The notes: generated by a model from the sequence alone, not told the origin. DNA of 62,955 nt from Pseudomonadota bacterium (GCA_963204835.1 CAUJHJ010000070.1:1-62955); one strand, 5' to 3'; positions 1 to 9,126 are shown, numbered from the stretch's first letter. Program-made: numbers and translations.

Positions 1-797
1 AGTCCGACTTTCCATTCCTCGAGTTCCTCGTTGTCGTTGCGGCTCGTGAACACCACGCGGTTCTTGTATTCGCCGCGGACGAAGAAGCGCCGTGTCAGGT
101 AGAAGCGAAATCCTGCGCCGTAATAGGCGGACTGGTCGTGCCGGTCCACCGCCTGCGGATTCTGCGGGTCCCGGCTCACATTGAAGAGCCCGCCGCCGAG
201 CGTCACGAACGGCGAGAAGCGCCACTCGGGTGCAAACACATGATTGAGGCCCAGGTCGAGCGTGTAGCCGCTGCGGTCGGCGGAGGCCGCATTGCTCGTG
301 ACGCCGAGGAACTGCGACGGCGACAGGTCGACCTTCAGGTGATCGGTGAGCGAGAAGGCGAGGTAACCCGAGACGAGGTTTGCCCCGTCGAAGTCGCCGA
401 CCATGCCGCCAGCCTCCCAGCGGTGCGAGGTGAAACCCGCGCGGTCGCCGAGGTCGATCGCGAGCAGGGTGCCGTCGCCGAGCAGGGTCTTCACCATGTC
501 GCGCTGGGCCGCCCAGCCCTCGACGCCGCGTTCCGTGCGGACCTTGAGCCAGTCGGTGCGGCGCTTGACGATCTCGACGGACTCGCCCCGCCCGACCACC
601 TGCGTGACGGGATAGCCGCGGCCGGGGCCCGTGCGCAACTCGAGGTAGGGCTCGGCCACGAAGACCTGCAGCAGTTCCTTCGCGGCGTGCGCCGCGGGCG
701 CTGCGACGAAAAGGGCGAGCAGGCCGCAAAGGAGGGCCGCAGGCCTAATTGACCGGTACGCCAGGATCGAACGGATTGTTGTAATACTGCGCTCCAA
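1..797 (-). CDS. SH3-domain plus outer-membrane beta-barrel protein (3' end cut by window)
   Basis: Reading the minus strand from about 797 gives a signal-like N terminus with a hydrophobic stretch ending APAAHA, then a bacterial SH3-like segment (residues about 40-100, with YLELRTGPGRGYPV and GVEGWAAQRDM). After that comes an amphipathic beta-barrel region rich in aromatic/Gly repeats (GYLAFSLTDHLKVDLSPSQF, FVTLGGGLFNVS, YYGAGFRFYLTRRFFVRGEY). The frame stays open to the window edge, so the C terminus is missing. The likely start is TTG at 797, overlapping the end of the upstream hydrazine-synthase-like gene by about 50 bases; a near-cognate start closer to 750 is possible, as no ATG lies in the right place. 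Fold and outer-membrane location are read from the sequence. Function is unknown, but linkage suggests it belongs with the exported cytochrome-type proteins. Confidence 0.6.
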   Translation of the reverse strand, partial: MERSITTIRSILAYRSIRPAALLCGLLALFVAAPAAHAAKELLQVFVAEPYLELRTGPGRGYPVTQVVGRGESVEIVKRRTDWLKVRTERGVEGWAAQRDMVKTLLGDGTLLAIDLGDRAGFTSHRWEAGGMVGDFDGANLVSGYLAFSLTDHLKVDLSPSQFLGVTSNAASADRSGYTLDLGLNHVFAPEWRFSPFVTLGGGLFNVSRDPQNPQAVDRHDQSAYYGAGFRFYLTRRFFVRGEYKNRVVFTSRNDNEELEEWKVG

Positions 798-3429
798 TAT
801 CGACCCATTCCGAGATCAGGCGTAGTTCGGCCGGCGAGAGATAGCCCGCATGGGTACCGCTCGCCGCGAAGCGACTGAAGAAGCGAGTGGACCCCCGCGC
901 GTTGCCGGCGCTCAGCGGTGGAGCATACGGTATCGGTGCGAAGATCGGCAGTCCCGAGACCGGGTCGATGCCGACCTGCTGCTGGCAGTCGATCACCGCA
1001 CCCGTCGCCGGATCGAGACACTGCTGGTTGCTCGTGAACAGGAGCTCGCGATACGCGGCGAACTGCAGCGGTTCGGCCTGCGATGCGCCGTCCTGCAGGT
1101 CGAGCTGGCCCGCGGGAACCATGGGCGCGGCGGCCGCATTCGTCGTGTTGTGGCAGCCAGCCTGCGAGCAGGTGTGGTCGGCGACCTGCAGCATGGTGAC
1201 CGGGTCGATCACCGGGCGCGGCAACGACCAGAGCGGATGGATGTGCTGCTCGTAGTTGATCACGATGCGGCAGGTCGGCGTCCAGCGCGTCTGGCACTCC
1301 GTCGTGGTCGGTGCAGGCGTCAGCAGCGCAACATAGTTGTAGGCAATATCCGCATCGGGGGCGCGCACGACGGGATCGGTCCACACGTCCTGGTAGACCA
1401 CGTTGACGGACGGATTGATCGACTCGCAATTGACACCGGTGGTGCAGGCCGAGGTGACGCGCGCGCGCGTTTCCGCCATCGTCTCGCCCGCCTGCGGCAG
1501 GAAAGTCGCGACCGTGTTCGGGAACGGCGTGCCGGTCGTCTGGGCGCCGCTGTAGGCGCTGCCGAAGAGGCCCGCGCGGCCGTGCGAGGTCGGCGTCTGC
1601 GCATTGCGGATGTGGCAGCCGCCGCAGCTGCGCACTTCGCCGGGCCGCAACTGCAGCCAGTTCGCGTGCCGCGGGAAGCCCGGCAGGCGGCGGCCGTTCT
1701 CGTCGAGGATCGCCATCTGGAAGGCGACGTTGGCCGGTACCTTGATGCGCACCGAGCCGTCGGGCTCGATCGGCGCATAGGCGAGGATCTCGCGCATGAA
1801 GTTGGTGGCGCCGAAGGCGGCATTGTCGATGTCGCGCACGTCGTCATCGGGGATCGAGACCATCTTCTCGATGCGGATGAAGCGGGCAAGGCGCTGGCCG
1901 GCCGTGGTCTGTGCCGGATTCGCCATGCCGCGGATGCCGCCGCCGCCCGGCGGCGCGGCGCGGTCGACGCCGTCGAAATCGTAGATGCTCTTGATGTTGA
2001 GGATGCCGGCGCCTTCCGCGAAGAGGTCGGGGTCGGCATCGACGCCCGGCGACTTGTCGAGGATCACGGCCGGCGGCGTGCGCGGCTGCGCGATCACGAC
2101 GTCGGTGATCATGCGGCCGGCCTCGGGCGTCATCAGCGGCAGGAAGGCCTGCGCATTGAGGTCGTACATCCAGAGGCTGTACTGCGACGGCGCGGGCAGT
2201 GCGGCAGGGTCGCCCACCACGTCGTCGGTGCACGGCCGCTCCTGGCCGTTCAGGGTCGCGCGGCACTGCGCCCAGCTCACGACGATGCGGTTCGTGCCGT
2301 CCCACAACGGGAAGGCATCGTGGAAGCGGCCGCCAGGGGATATGCCCGGCACCGTGCGCACGTCGTTGCCGGTGGCCGCGCGCTGCGCGGGGCCGGTCAT
2401 TCCCGCGTTCGCGAGCGTCGGCTGCGTGTTCTCGACATAGGTGCCGACGTCGATCAGTTGCAGGTTGCCGCCGAAATCGGCGTCGTCGCGCGGGCGGATG
2501 AGCGCGAGGATGCTGCCGTTCGGCATCTCGCGCGCCTTCACGAACTCGATGGCCGAGTTGTTCGTGCCGGTGTCATGGCTCTGCGCGCCGTAGAGCAGCT
2601 CGAGGTCCGTGCCGTCGGGGTTCGACTGGTACAGGTGGATGCCGTCGCGCCCGCCGGGGGCGTCGTCCCAGCGGCTCCACATCAGCTTGCCGTTGCGCAG
2701 CACCGTGGGGTCGAGGTCGTGGTCGGGGTTGTAGGACACCTGGTGGATGCCGGTGCCGTCCGCGTTCATCACGTGCAGCACGAAGGCCGGTTCGTTGCGC
2801 GAGGAGGTCTGCGCCTCGAACTGCGGCTTGCCCTCGTCGATCAGCACGGCCTTCGCGCCGCGCTGGCGCGTCGAGGAAAAGAGTATCCGGCCGTCGGGCA
2901 GGTAGTGCGGGGAGAGGTCCTGGCCTTCCTCCGCGATGATGTCGGAGGAGATCACCCGCCGCAGCCGGTCGGTCGCGAAGGTGTACTCCCAGATGTTCCA
3001 GGTCGGCGGGTCTTCCTCGTCCTGGTTCATGTCGAGCGGGCCGCGCATCGCGAACACGATCGACCTGCCGTCGAAGGACGCGTCGATGTCGCGGATGTCG
3101 AACAGGCCGGTGCCGGTTACGCGCTGCGTAACGTTGCGTTCGGGCGCGGAAGGGTCGGCGCGATCGCGCACGTACACGCCGATCGCCGCATCGGGCTGCA
3201 CGTCGCGCAGCTCCGTGAGGCTGTCCAGCTGCATCGGCGCGGGCGCCGTGCGCTTGATGTATGCCATCGGGAAGTCCGCCGCGACGGGGTCGCGGTCCTG
3301 GCCGCTGCCGATGTCGACGTTGCCGCCCGGGCTGCAGGCGGCGACCGCGCCGAGCAGGGCGGTGGCGACGAGCCCGTGCACGCCGCGCCGCATCGCGTGA
3401 CTGGCCGCACTTTCTCGCTGCTCGCTCAT
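745..3429 (-). CDS. Hydrazine synthase alpha-like lipoprotein with PD40 propeller and heme motifs
   Basis: An 894-residue exported protein. The start at 3429 is supported by GAGGA seven bases upstream; a longer open frame to 3639 has no such support. Residues 14-32 form a lipoprotein signal ending VAAC (Cys32). Residues about 60-400 carry TolB/PD40-like propeller repeats (SFDGRSIVFAMRG, YLPDGRILFSSTR, VMNADGTGIHQVS). A c-type heme motif CGGCH is near residue 600, and a second Cys/His cluster, TCSQAGCH, is near 754; it has four residues between the cysteines instead of two. The layout matches proteins annotated with the hydrazine synthase alpha middle domain, which occur in many proteobacteria that do not perform anammox. 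Catalytic activity is unknown. It is divergent from the DUF1588-like, LamG and Tat genes, which also carry CXXCH motifs or export signals, so a shared periplasmic redox role is likely. Confidence 0.72.
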   Translation of the reverse strand: MSEQRESAASHAMRRGVHGLVATALLGAVAACSPGGNVDIGSGQDRDPVAADFPMAYIKRTAPAPMQLDSLTELRDVQPDAAIGVYVRDRADPSAPERNVTQRVTGTGLFDIRDIDASFDGRSIVFAMRGPLDMNQDEEDPPTWNIWEYTFATDRLRRVISSDIIAEEGQDLSPHYLPDGRILFSSTRQRGAKAVLIDEGKPQFEAQTSSRNEPAFVLHVMNADGTGIHQVSYNPDHDLDPTVLRNGKLMWSRWDDAPGGRDGIHLYQSNPDGTDLELLYGAQSHDTGTNNSAIEFVKAREMPNGSILALIRPRDDADFGGNLQLIDVGTYVENTQPTLANAGMTGPAQRAATGNDVRTVPGISPGGRFHDAFPLWDGTNRIVVSWAQCRATLNGQERPCTDDVVGDPAALPAPSQYSLWMYDLNAQAFLPLMTPEAGRMITDVVIAQPRTPPAVILDKSPGVDADPDLFAEGAGILNIKSIYDFDGVDRAAPPGGGGIRGMANPAQTTAGQRLARFIRIEKMVSIPDDDVRDIDNAAFGATNFMREILAYAPIEPDGSVRIKVPANVAFQMAILDENGRRLPGFPRHANWLQLRPGEVRSCGGCHIRNAQTPTSHGRAGLFGSAYSGAQTTGTPFPNTVATFLPQAGETMAETRARVTSACTTGVNCESINPSVNVVYQDVWTDPVVRAPDADIAYNYVALLTPAPTTTECQTRWTPTCRIVINYEQHIHPLWSLPRPVIDPVTMLQVADHTCSQAGCHNTTNAAAAPMVPAGQLDLQDGASQAEPLQFAAYRELLFTSNQQCLDPATGAVIDCQQQVGIDPVSGLPIFAPIPYAPPLSAGNARGSTRFFSRFAASGTHAGYLSPAELRLISEWVDIGAQYYNNPFDPGVPVN

Positions 3430-3718
3430 GCCGCGTTCCTCATGTGACGTAATCATGCCCGCAACTTCTCGCGCCGATCTGCCGAGACGGTCACAGCGCG
3501 CGGCGGCGCGGCGCGGTCTGCTGTGCACATGGCAAGGAGGCCCAGTGATAGACGCGCGCGCAGGCACGAGGTGTGACGGCAGTCGCAAGAAATCGTGGCA
3601 AGCATACCTGCGCAACGCATTGGTACGGGATGTCGTCACGCGGCGACGTCTGCGCGATGAGACATTCCGGGGGGTTGTTTGGACTGCTTATAGTTGCAGC
3701 CGCAAACAGGGAGCCGCT
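3430..3718. promoter_or_regulatory. Divergent intergenic region between the two exported-protein operons
   Basis: These 289 bases separate the minus-strand lipoprotein operon from the plus-strand DUF1588-like operon, so both promoters should lie here. I cannot point to a convincing -35/-10 pair. The stretch from 3544 to 3718 is open in the frame of the downstream gene, and a GTG at 3544 has AAGGAGG just upstream, but the resulting peptide looks noncoding and would bury the signal peptide of the real gene. Confidence 0.4.
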
Positions 3719-4879
3719 ATGAAATTCGATCGTCGAACCTGGGCAGCATGCCTGCTCGCGAGTCTCGCGGCCGCAACCGCGGCGGCGGGTCCGCGCGAAC
3801 AGGCGAAGCGCATGCACGATCGCCTCGCCGGCGTGCCGCCGACCGAGGCGGTGCTCGCGAGCATGGCGGCCGACATCCAGGGCGGCAATGCCCTCGACGC
3901 CGCCGAGACCGCGATGCAGAACCGCGCGTTCTACGACGTCACGCTGAAGAACTTCGCGACGCCGTGGACCAACCGCGACCAGACCGTGTTCGCGCCCCTG
4001 AACGACTACACCGCCACCGTGATCGGCATGGTGCGCGACGACGTGCCGTTCAATACGGCGCTGTCGGCCGACCTCGTCTATGTGAGCAATGCCGGCGGCC
4101 TGCCGGCGTACTCGGCGGCCAACAACGACCACTACGCGCAGGCGGAAACCCGCGGCATCGATCTCAAGGCGACGCTCGTGTCTCGCCAGCAGTCGGCGCT
4201 GCTCGGCATCCCCGCCGCCGCGACCGCGGGCCTCATGACGACGCGCGCCTCGTCCGAGGCCTTCTTCATCGACGGCACGAACCGCGCGATGTTCCGCTTC
4301 ACCCTGATGAACCACCTGTGCCGCGACCTCGAGCAGGTGCAGGACACGCAGCTGCCGCCCGATCGCATCCGCCAGGACGTGAGCCGCAGCCCGGGCGGCG
4401 ACAGCCGCGTGTTCCTCAACAACTGCATCGGCTGCCACACGGGCATGGACCCGATGACGCAGGCCTTTGCCTACTATGACTTCGACGAGACGCAGCAGCG
4501 CCTCGTCTACTCGGCCGGCGTGCCGAATGCGAAGTATTTCGTCAATGCCGACAACTTCAAGCCGGGCTATGTCACGCCCGACGACCGCTGGGACAACTAC
4601 TGGCGAAAGGGCCACAACCGCCTCCTCGGCTGGGGCTGGGGCACGACCGCGACCACCGGCTCGGGCACGGGCGCGAAGTCGCTCGGCGAGGAACTCGCCA
4701 ACAGCGAGGCCTTCGCGACCTGCCAGGTGCAGAAGGTCTTCAAGGCGGTGTGCTTCCGCGCACCGCAGGACAACGCGGATCGCGCCAAGGTCGCGTCGAT
4801 CACGCAGCTCTTTCGCAACAACGGCTACCGGATGAAGACCGTCTTCGCCGAGACCGCCGCGTACTGCATGGGACAGTGA
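3719..4879 (+). CDS. Exported DUF1588-like one-heme protein
   Basis: A 386-residue protein. The first 23 residues form a Sec signal (MKFDRRTWAACLLASLAA...). One c-type heme motif, CIGCH, is at residues 236-240. It is followed by TGMDPMTQAFAYYDF, which resembles the C..CH..MDP...A....D signature of DUF1588-type proteins found next to DUF1501 proteins in planctomycetes and some proteobacteria. ATG at 3719 is preceded by GGGAG. It is the first gene of a three-gene plus-strand run (this gene, the LamG lipoprotein at 4881, the Tat protein at 7356) with almost no spacing. It probably acts in the periplasm as an electron-transfer or structural component; the substrate is unknown. Confidence 0.65.
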   Translation: MKFDRRTWAACLLASLAAATAAAGPREQAKRMHDRLAGVPPTEAVLASMAADIQGGNALDAAETAMQNRAFYDVTLKNFATPWTNRDQTVFAPLNDYTATVIGMVRDDVPFNTALSADLVYVSNAGGLPAYSAANNDHYAQAETRGIDLKATLVSRQQSALLGIPAAATAGLMTTRASSEAFFIDGTNRAMFRFTLMNHLCRDLEQVQDTQLPPDRIRQDVSRSPGGDSRVFLNNCIGCHTGMDPMTQAFAYYDFDETQQRLVYSAGVPNAKYFVNADNFKPGYVTPDDRWDNYWRKGHNRLLGWGWGTTATTGSGTGAKSLGEELANSEAFATCQVQKVFKAVCFRAPQDNADRAKVASITQLFRNNGYRMKTVFAETAAYCMGQ

Positions 4880-4880
4880 G

Positions 4881-7337
4881 GTGAGTGCCGTGAGCATCCT
4901 GCGCCTGACGACACACATCCGCGGGGCGATCGCCTGCGCCGCGCTCGCAACGCTCGCAGCCTGCAGCGGCGGCGGAGCCCCCACCGAGGTCAACCCGGTC
5001 ACGACGCCGCCACCGGTGGCCGACTACACGGGACCTGCGCCGGCCAACGCCGACGTGCAGGCCTTCCGCATCAATCTCTGGGAGAACATCAAGGCGAGCA
5101 ACCGCTGCGGCGGCTGCCACAACGCGGGCGGCCAGTCGCCGAACTTCGCGCGCAACGACGACGTCAACCTTGCCTACCAGGCCGCGATCGCACTCGTCGA
5201 CCTGACGCAGCCCGACCAGTCGCGCCTGGTGACGAAAGTCGCCGGCGGCCACAACTGCTGGCAAGCCTCGGCTTCGGCCTGCGGCGATACCATGACGGTG
5301 TGGATCCGCAACTGGGCGGGTTCGGTCGCCGGCGGCGGCAAGACCATCCAGCTGCAGGAGCCGCCGATCAAGGATGTCGGCGCGAGCAAGACCTTCCCCG
5401 ACAGTTCGAGCCTCTACGGCTCGACCATCTGGCCGCTCGTGCGTGGCCAGGGCCAGTGCCTGCGCTGCCACACGCCGGCGTCGGCCACGGCGCAGTCGCC
5501 ATACTTCGCCTCGAGCGACGTCGACGCGGCCTATGCGGCGGCGCGCGCGAAGATCAACCTCGATGCGCCCGAGCTCTCGCGGCTCGTCGTCAGGCTGCGC
5601 GAGGAATCGCACAATTGCTGGACCTCGAGCTGCGCCAACGACGCCAACACGATGGAAGCGGCGGTGCGCGCCTTCGCGAACGGCATCCCGGTCACGCCGG
5701 TCGACCCGACCCTCAAGCTGTCCAAGGCGATCACCCTTTATGACGGCACCGTGGCGGCGGGTGGCAACCGTTACGAGACCGCGCAGATCGCGCTCTACGA
5801 GTTCAAGACCGGCATGGGCACCACCGTCTACGACACGAGCGGCGTGGAACCGGCGGCGAACCTCACGATGTCCGGCTCGGTCGAGTGGGTCGGCGGCTGG
5901 GGCCTCAACGTGAAGACGGGCGGCAAGGCCCAGGGCACCACGAGCGGCAGCAAGAAGCTCGCCGACATGATCAAGGCGAGCGGCGAATACTCGATCGAAG
6001 CCTGGGTCGCCAACGGCAACGTGGTGCAGGAAGGCGCCTACATCGTCAGCTATTCCGGCGGCACGAACGCCAACAACGCGACGCTGTCGCAGATGGCCTA
6101 CCGCTACCAGGCCGCCACGCGCAGCAGCGATACGGACGCGAACGGCGAGCCGGCGCTGCTGACGCGCGCCGAGGACGAGGATGCGCAGGCTTCGCTGCAG
6201 CATGTGGTGCTCACCTACGACCCGGTGAACGGCCAGCGCCTCTACGTCAACGGCCAGTACACGGGCGACACCGACGGCAACGGCGGCTCGCTGTCCGACT
6301 GGGACGACAGCTTTGCGCTGGTGCTCGGCAACGACCCGTCGGGCCAGCGCCAGTGGACGGGCGTGATGCGGCTCGTCGCGGTCCACAACCGCGCGCTGAC
6401 GCTGTCGCAGATCCAGCAGAACTTCACTGCGGGCGTCGGCGAGCGCTACTTCATGCTCTTCAACGTGAGCGAGCTGCTCAGCCTGCCGAAGAGCTACGTG
6501 ATGTTCGAGGCGAGCCAGTACGACAGCTACAGTTACCTCTTCACGAAGCCGACCTTCATCAACCTCGACTCGGCGACGGCGCCGAGCGGCATTGCGCTGA
6601 AGGGCCTGCGCATCGGCGTGAACGGCCAGGAAGCGCGCGTCGGCCAGGCTTATGTTCCGCTCGACCTGACGGTCGGCGGCCCGAACTACGTCGCCGGCAG
6701 CGGCCAGCTGCTCTCGGATACCGGCACCGTGATCGGGCTCGAGAAGGGGCCGGCCAGCGACCTGTTCTTCCTCACGTTCGAACAGCTCGGCACGCAGACG
6801 CGTGCCTATCCGGAAGGGCCGATGCCGGATCCGCCGGTGATGGCCGACAGCTCGAATCCGGAGATCGGCCTGCGCACCTTCGACGAGATCAACCAGACGA
6901 TGTCGAACATCACCGGAGTGCCGGTCACGACCGCAGCGGTGGCCGGCACCTACGATCTCGTGAAGCAGGCGCTGCCGTCGGTCGAGTCGATCGACACCTT
7001 CGGCTCCTCGCAGCAGATGGGCGTCGCGCAACTCGCGATTTCCTACTGCGACGCGATGGTGGAGGACACCGGGCTGCGCAACGCCTTCTTCGGCGGCGCG
7101 CCCGACGTCAATACGCCGGCGGGGCGCGACGCGATGATCACCAGCATCGTCGCCAAGGCGGTCGGCACCAACCTCGGCAGCCAGCCGTCGGACGGCGAGG
7201 TGCGCACCGAACTGAATGCGCTCGTCACGAGGCTCGCCGGTTCCTGCGGCGGCAGCTGCAATGCGACGCGCACCGCCACGATCGCCAAGGCCTCGTGCGC
7301 CGCCGCCGTGGGCAGCGCCGCGATGCTGCTGCAATAG
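4881..7337 (+). CDS. Two-heme LamG-domain lipoprotein
   Basis: An 818-residue protein starting at GTG 4881 (GTG 4890 is also possible), one base after the stop of the previous gene. The signal ends LAAC (Cys28), so it should be a lipoprotein. Two c-type heme motifs are visible: CGGCH at 76-80 and CLRCH at 193-197. Each is followed downstream by a Cys-containing HNCW segment (GGHNCWQASASACGD; SHNCWTSSC). Residues about 360-520 look like a concanavalin/LamG jelly roll (YSIEAWVANGN, LQHVVLTYDP, GQRLYVNGQYTGDTDGN, GVMRLVAVHNRAL). The LamG part suggests carbohydrate or other ligand binding at the outer surface, coupled to heme electron transfer. Neighbours are the DUF1588-like and DUF1501-like proteins. 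Confidence 0.7.
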   Translation: MSAVSILRLTTHIRGAIACAALATLAACSGGGAPTEVNPVTTPPPVADYTGPAPANADVQAFRINLWENIKASNRCGGCHNAGGQSPNFARNDDVNLAYQAAIALVDLTQPDQSRLVTKVAGGHNCWQASASACGDTMTVWIRNWAGSVAGGGKTIQLQEPPIKDVGASKTFPDSSSLYGSTIWPLVRGQGQCLRCHTPASATAQSPYFASSDVDAAYAAARAKINLDAPELSRLVVRLREESHNCWTSSCANDANTMEAAVRAFANGIPVTPVDPTLKLSKAITLYDGTVAAGGNRYETAQIALYEFKTGMGTTVYDTSGVEPAANLTMSGSVEWVGGWGLNVKTGGKAQGTTSGSKKLADMIKASGEYSIEAWVANGNVVQEGAYIVSYSGGTNANNATLSQMAYRYQAATRSSDTDANGEPALLTRAEDEDAQASLQHVVLTYDPVNGQRLYVNGQYTGDTDGNGGSLSDWDDSFALVLGNDPSGQRQWTGVMRLVAVHNRALTLSQIQQNFTAGVGERYFMLFNVSELLSLPKSYVMFEASQYDSYSYLFTKPTFINLDSATAPSGIALKGLRIGVNGQEARVGQAYVPLDLTVGGPNYVAGSGQLLSDTGTVIGLEKGPASDLFFLTFEQLGTQTRAYPEGPMPDPPVMADSSNPEIGLRTFDEINQTMSNITGVPVTTAAVAGTYDLVKQALPSVESIDTFGSSQQMGVAQLAISYCDAMVEDTGLRNAFFGGAPDVNTPAGRDAMITSIVAKAVGTNLGSQPSDGEVRTELNALVTRLAGSCGGSCNATRTATIAKASCAAAVGSAAMLLQ

Positions 7338-7355
7338 GTTCGAGGGAGAACATCC

Positions 7356-8945
7356 ATGCTGATCCGCCACAAGCCCCCCCGCGAACTCGGCCTCGATGAG
7401 CCGCTGCGGCACTCCAGCCATGCGGCCCCGGTGTCACGACGCGAGATGATCGCGCGCGGCTTCCGTACCGGCGCCGCGGTCGTCGCCGCGCCGTCGGTGC
7501 TGAGCCTGCTCGCGCCGCGCACGGCGCACGGCGCGCTCTCGCCCGACATCGACGCGCTGAAGCAGGCCTGCGGCATCACGGACGGTGCCGGCAAGATCCC
7601 CTTCATCGCCTTCGACCTCGCGGGCGGCGCGAACCTGTCGGGCTCCGAAGTGCTGATCGGCGGTCCCGGTGGCCAGCTCGACTTCCTTTCGACCGCCGGC
7701 TACGGCAGGCTCGGCCTGCCGGGCGACATGGTGCCGAACTCCACCGGCCCGACGACCTTCGTCGACACGTCCCTCGGTCTCGCCTGGCACCCGGACGGCG
7801 GCATGCTGCGCGGGATCCTGTCCAAGGCGAGCGTCGCGGCGCAGGCGAACACCAACGGTGCCGTCATCGCGGCGCGATCGGAGAACGACACCGCCAACAA
7901 CCCGCACAACCCGATGTACGGCATACAGCGCTGCGGCGCCGACGGCCAGCTGCTCACGCTGATCGGCTCGCGCGCGTCGGACTCGGGCGGCAACTCGATG
8001 TCGCCGATGCCCTACGACCTCGCGTACCGGCCGACCAAGGTGGATCGCACCAGCGACGTCACCGGCCTCGTCGACACCGGCAAGCTCGCGGAGCTGATGG
8101 CGCAGAACGACGCCGTCGCGGTGCTCGAGTCGATGGTGCGACTCTCGGGCGACAAGCTCGGGCGGATCAATTCCAACGTGAGCCGTGATGCGGCGATCAA
8201 GACGATGGTGGAGTGCGGCTACACCAAGACCGCCTATCTCGCCGACCGCTTCGGCCAGCCCGCGAACCTGAACCCCGAGCTCGACACGCGCATCAAGGGC
8301 GCGGCGGGCATCTTCTCCGACGCCGAATTCGACTCGGACGGCGAGTTCGAGAAGACCGCCGCCGTGATGAAGATGGTGATCGAGGGCTACGCGGGCGCGG
8401 GCACCATCACGATGGGCGGCTATGACTACCACGGCCAGGGCCGCGCCACGGGCGAAGTGCGCAACTTCCGCGCCGGCCAGTGCATCGGCGCCTGCCTCGA
8501 GTACGCGCATCGCGTGGGCAAGCCGCTCATGGTCTACGTGTTCAGCGACGGCTCGCTGTCGTCGAGCAACCAGGTCGACAACACGACGAACGGCCGCGGC
8601 AAGTTCATGTGGGTGAGCGACAACCAGTCGACCGCGTCGTCGTTCTTCCTCGTGTACAACCCGCGTGGGCGGGCGGTGGTGACCCCGAGCGGCAGTTCGT
8701 TCAGGACCGGCAACCAGATCGGTTACTACACGGACGACGGCGCGGTCGCGAACAACTCGAACCCGGCGGCCAACGCGGTCAACCTGCTCGTCAACACGGT
8801 GCTGCTGAACTACCTCGCCCTGCACCAGCAGATCGGGCAATTCACGACGACCTTCCCGAACCACGGGCTCGGCTCGGGCGCGCAGCTCGACAGCCTCGCC
8901 GTGTTCGCACCGATCGTCGACAGCGTCATCACGAACCCGCTCTGA
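7356..8945 (+). CDS. Tat-exported DUF1501-like protein
   Basis: A 529-residue protein with GAGGGAG shortly before ATG 7356. Residues 27-55 contain a twin-arginine signal (SRREMIARGF followed by GAAVVAAPSVLSLL), so it is exported folded. The mature part begins with a segment on the order of IPFIAFDLAGGANLSGSEVL and contains GYDYHGQGR, a Gly/His-rich stretch like the active-site regions of DUF1501 (alkaline-phosphatase-like) proteins. The DUF1501 assignment rests on this resemblance and on the pairing with a DUF1588-like gene, so it is moderate. Together with 3719 and 4881 it forms a compact operon for an exported apparatus of unknown substrate. Confidence 0.6.
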   Translation: MLIRHKPPRELGLDEPLRHSSHAAPVSRREMIARGFRTGAAVVAAPSVLSLLAPRTAHGALSPDIDALKQACGITDGAGKIPFIAFDLAGGANLSGSEVLIGGPGGQLDFLSTAGYGRLGLPGDMVPNSTGPTTFVDTSLGLAWHPDGGMLRGILSKASVAAQANTNGAVIAARSENDTANNPHNPMYGIQRCGADGQLLTLIGSRASDSGGNSMSPMPYDLAYRPTKVDRTSDVTGLVDTGKLAELMAQNDAVAVLESMVRLSGDKLGRINSNVSRDAAIKTMVECGYTKTAYLADRFGQPANLNPELDTRIKGAAGIFSDAEFDSDGEFEKTAAVMKMVIEGYAGAGTITMGGYDYHGQGRATGEVRNFRAGQCIGACLEYAHRVGKPLMVYVFSDGSLSSSNQVDNTTNGRGKFMWVSDNQSTASSFFLVYNPRGRAVVTPSGSSFRTGNQIGYYTDDGAVANNSNPAANAVNLLVNTVLLNYLALHQQIGQFTTTFPNHGLGSGAQLDSLAVFAPIVDSVITNPL

Positions 8946-9037
8946 GGCGCTGTCGCGCTTTGCCGACGCTGCCTTGCCCGTCGCACGGAGTGTGCGGCGG
9001 GTCTCGCGTTCGGGGCGCGATTTGCCGATCCGCTCCG

Positions 9038-9050
9038 TTGACATTGTCAA
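9038..9050. promoter_or_regulatory. Perfect palindrome TTGACA-T-TGTCAA upstream of the envelope-machine operon
   Basis: The 13-base palindrome includes a consensus -35 hexamer (TTGACA) 77 bases before the TTG start at 9127. No good -10 follows at 16-18 bases, so it may be an operator, or a -35 overlapped by an operator. It is the only such site I noticed in the window. Confidence 0.35.
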
Positions 9051-9126
9051 GTGCGCATGCGACGGTCGCAGGCGCAGGGCGCGCCGTTTTTTCGCTTGCC
9101 GCGCGTGCTGCCATGAGGACCATTTC

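Noticed and set aside
745..3429. True hydrazine synthase/anammox metabolism
   Set aside because: Only an alpha-like domain is present; no beta/gamma subunits or hydrazine dehydrogenase are visible in the window.
850..7421. Very long antisense open frames, such as 850-3447 plus and 4800-7421 minus
   Set aside because: They mirror real genes in high-GC DNA, have Arg/His/Ala-rich sequences without motifs, and no ribosome-binding sites or family similarity.
8977..9001. CCCGTCGCAC/GTGCGGCGGG hairpin after the Tat gene as terminator
   Set aside because: A ten-base stem with one wobble exists, but no T-run follows, so I did not call it.
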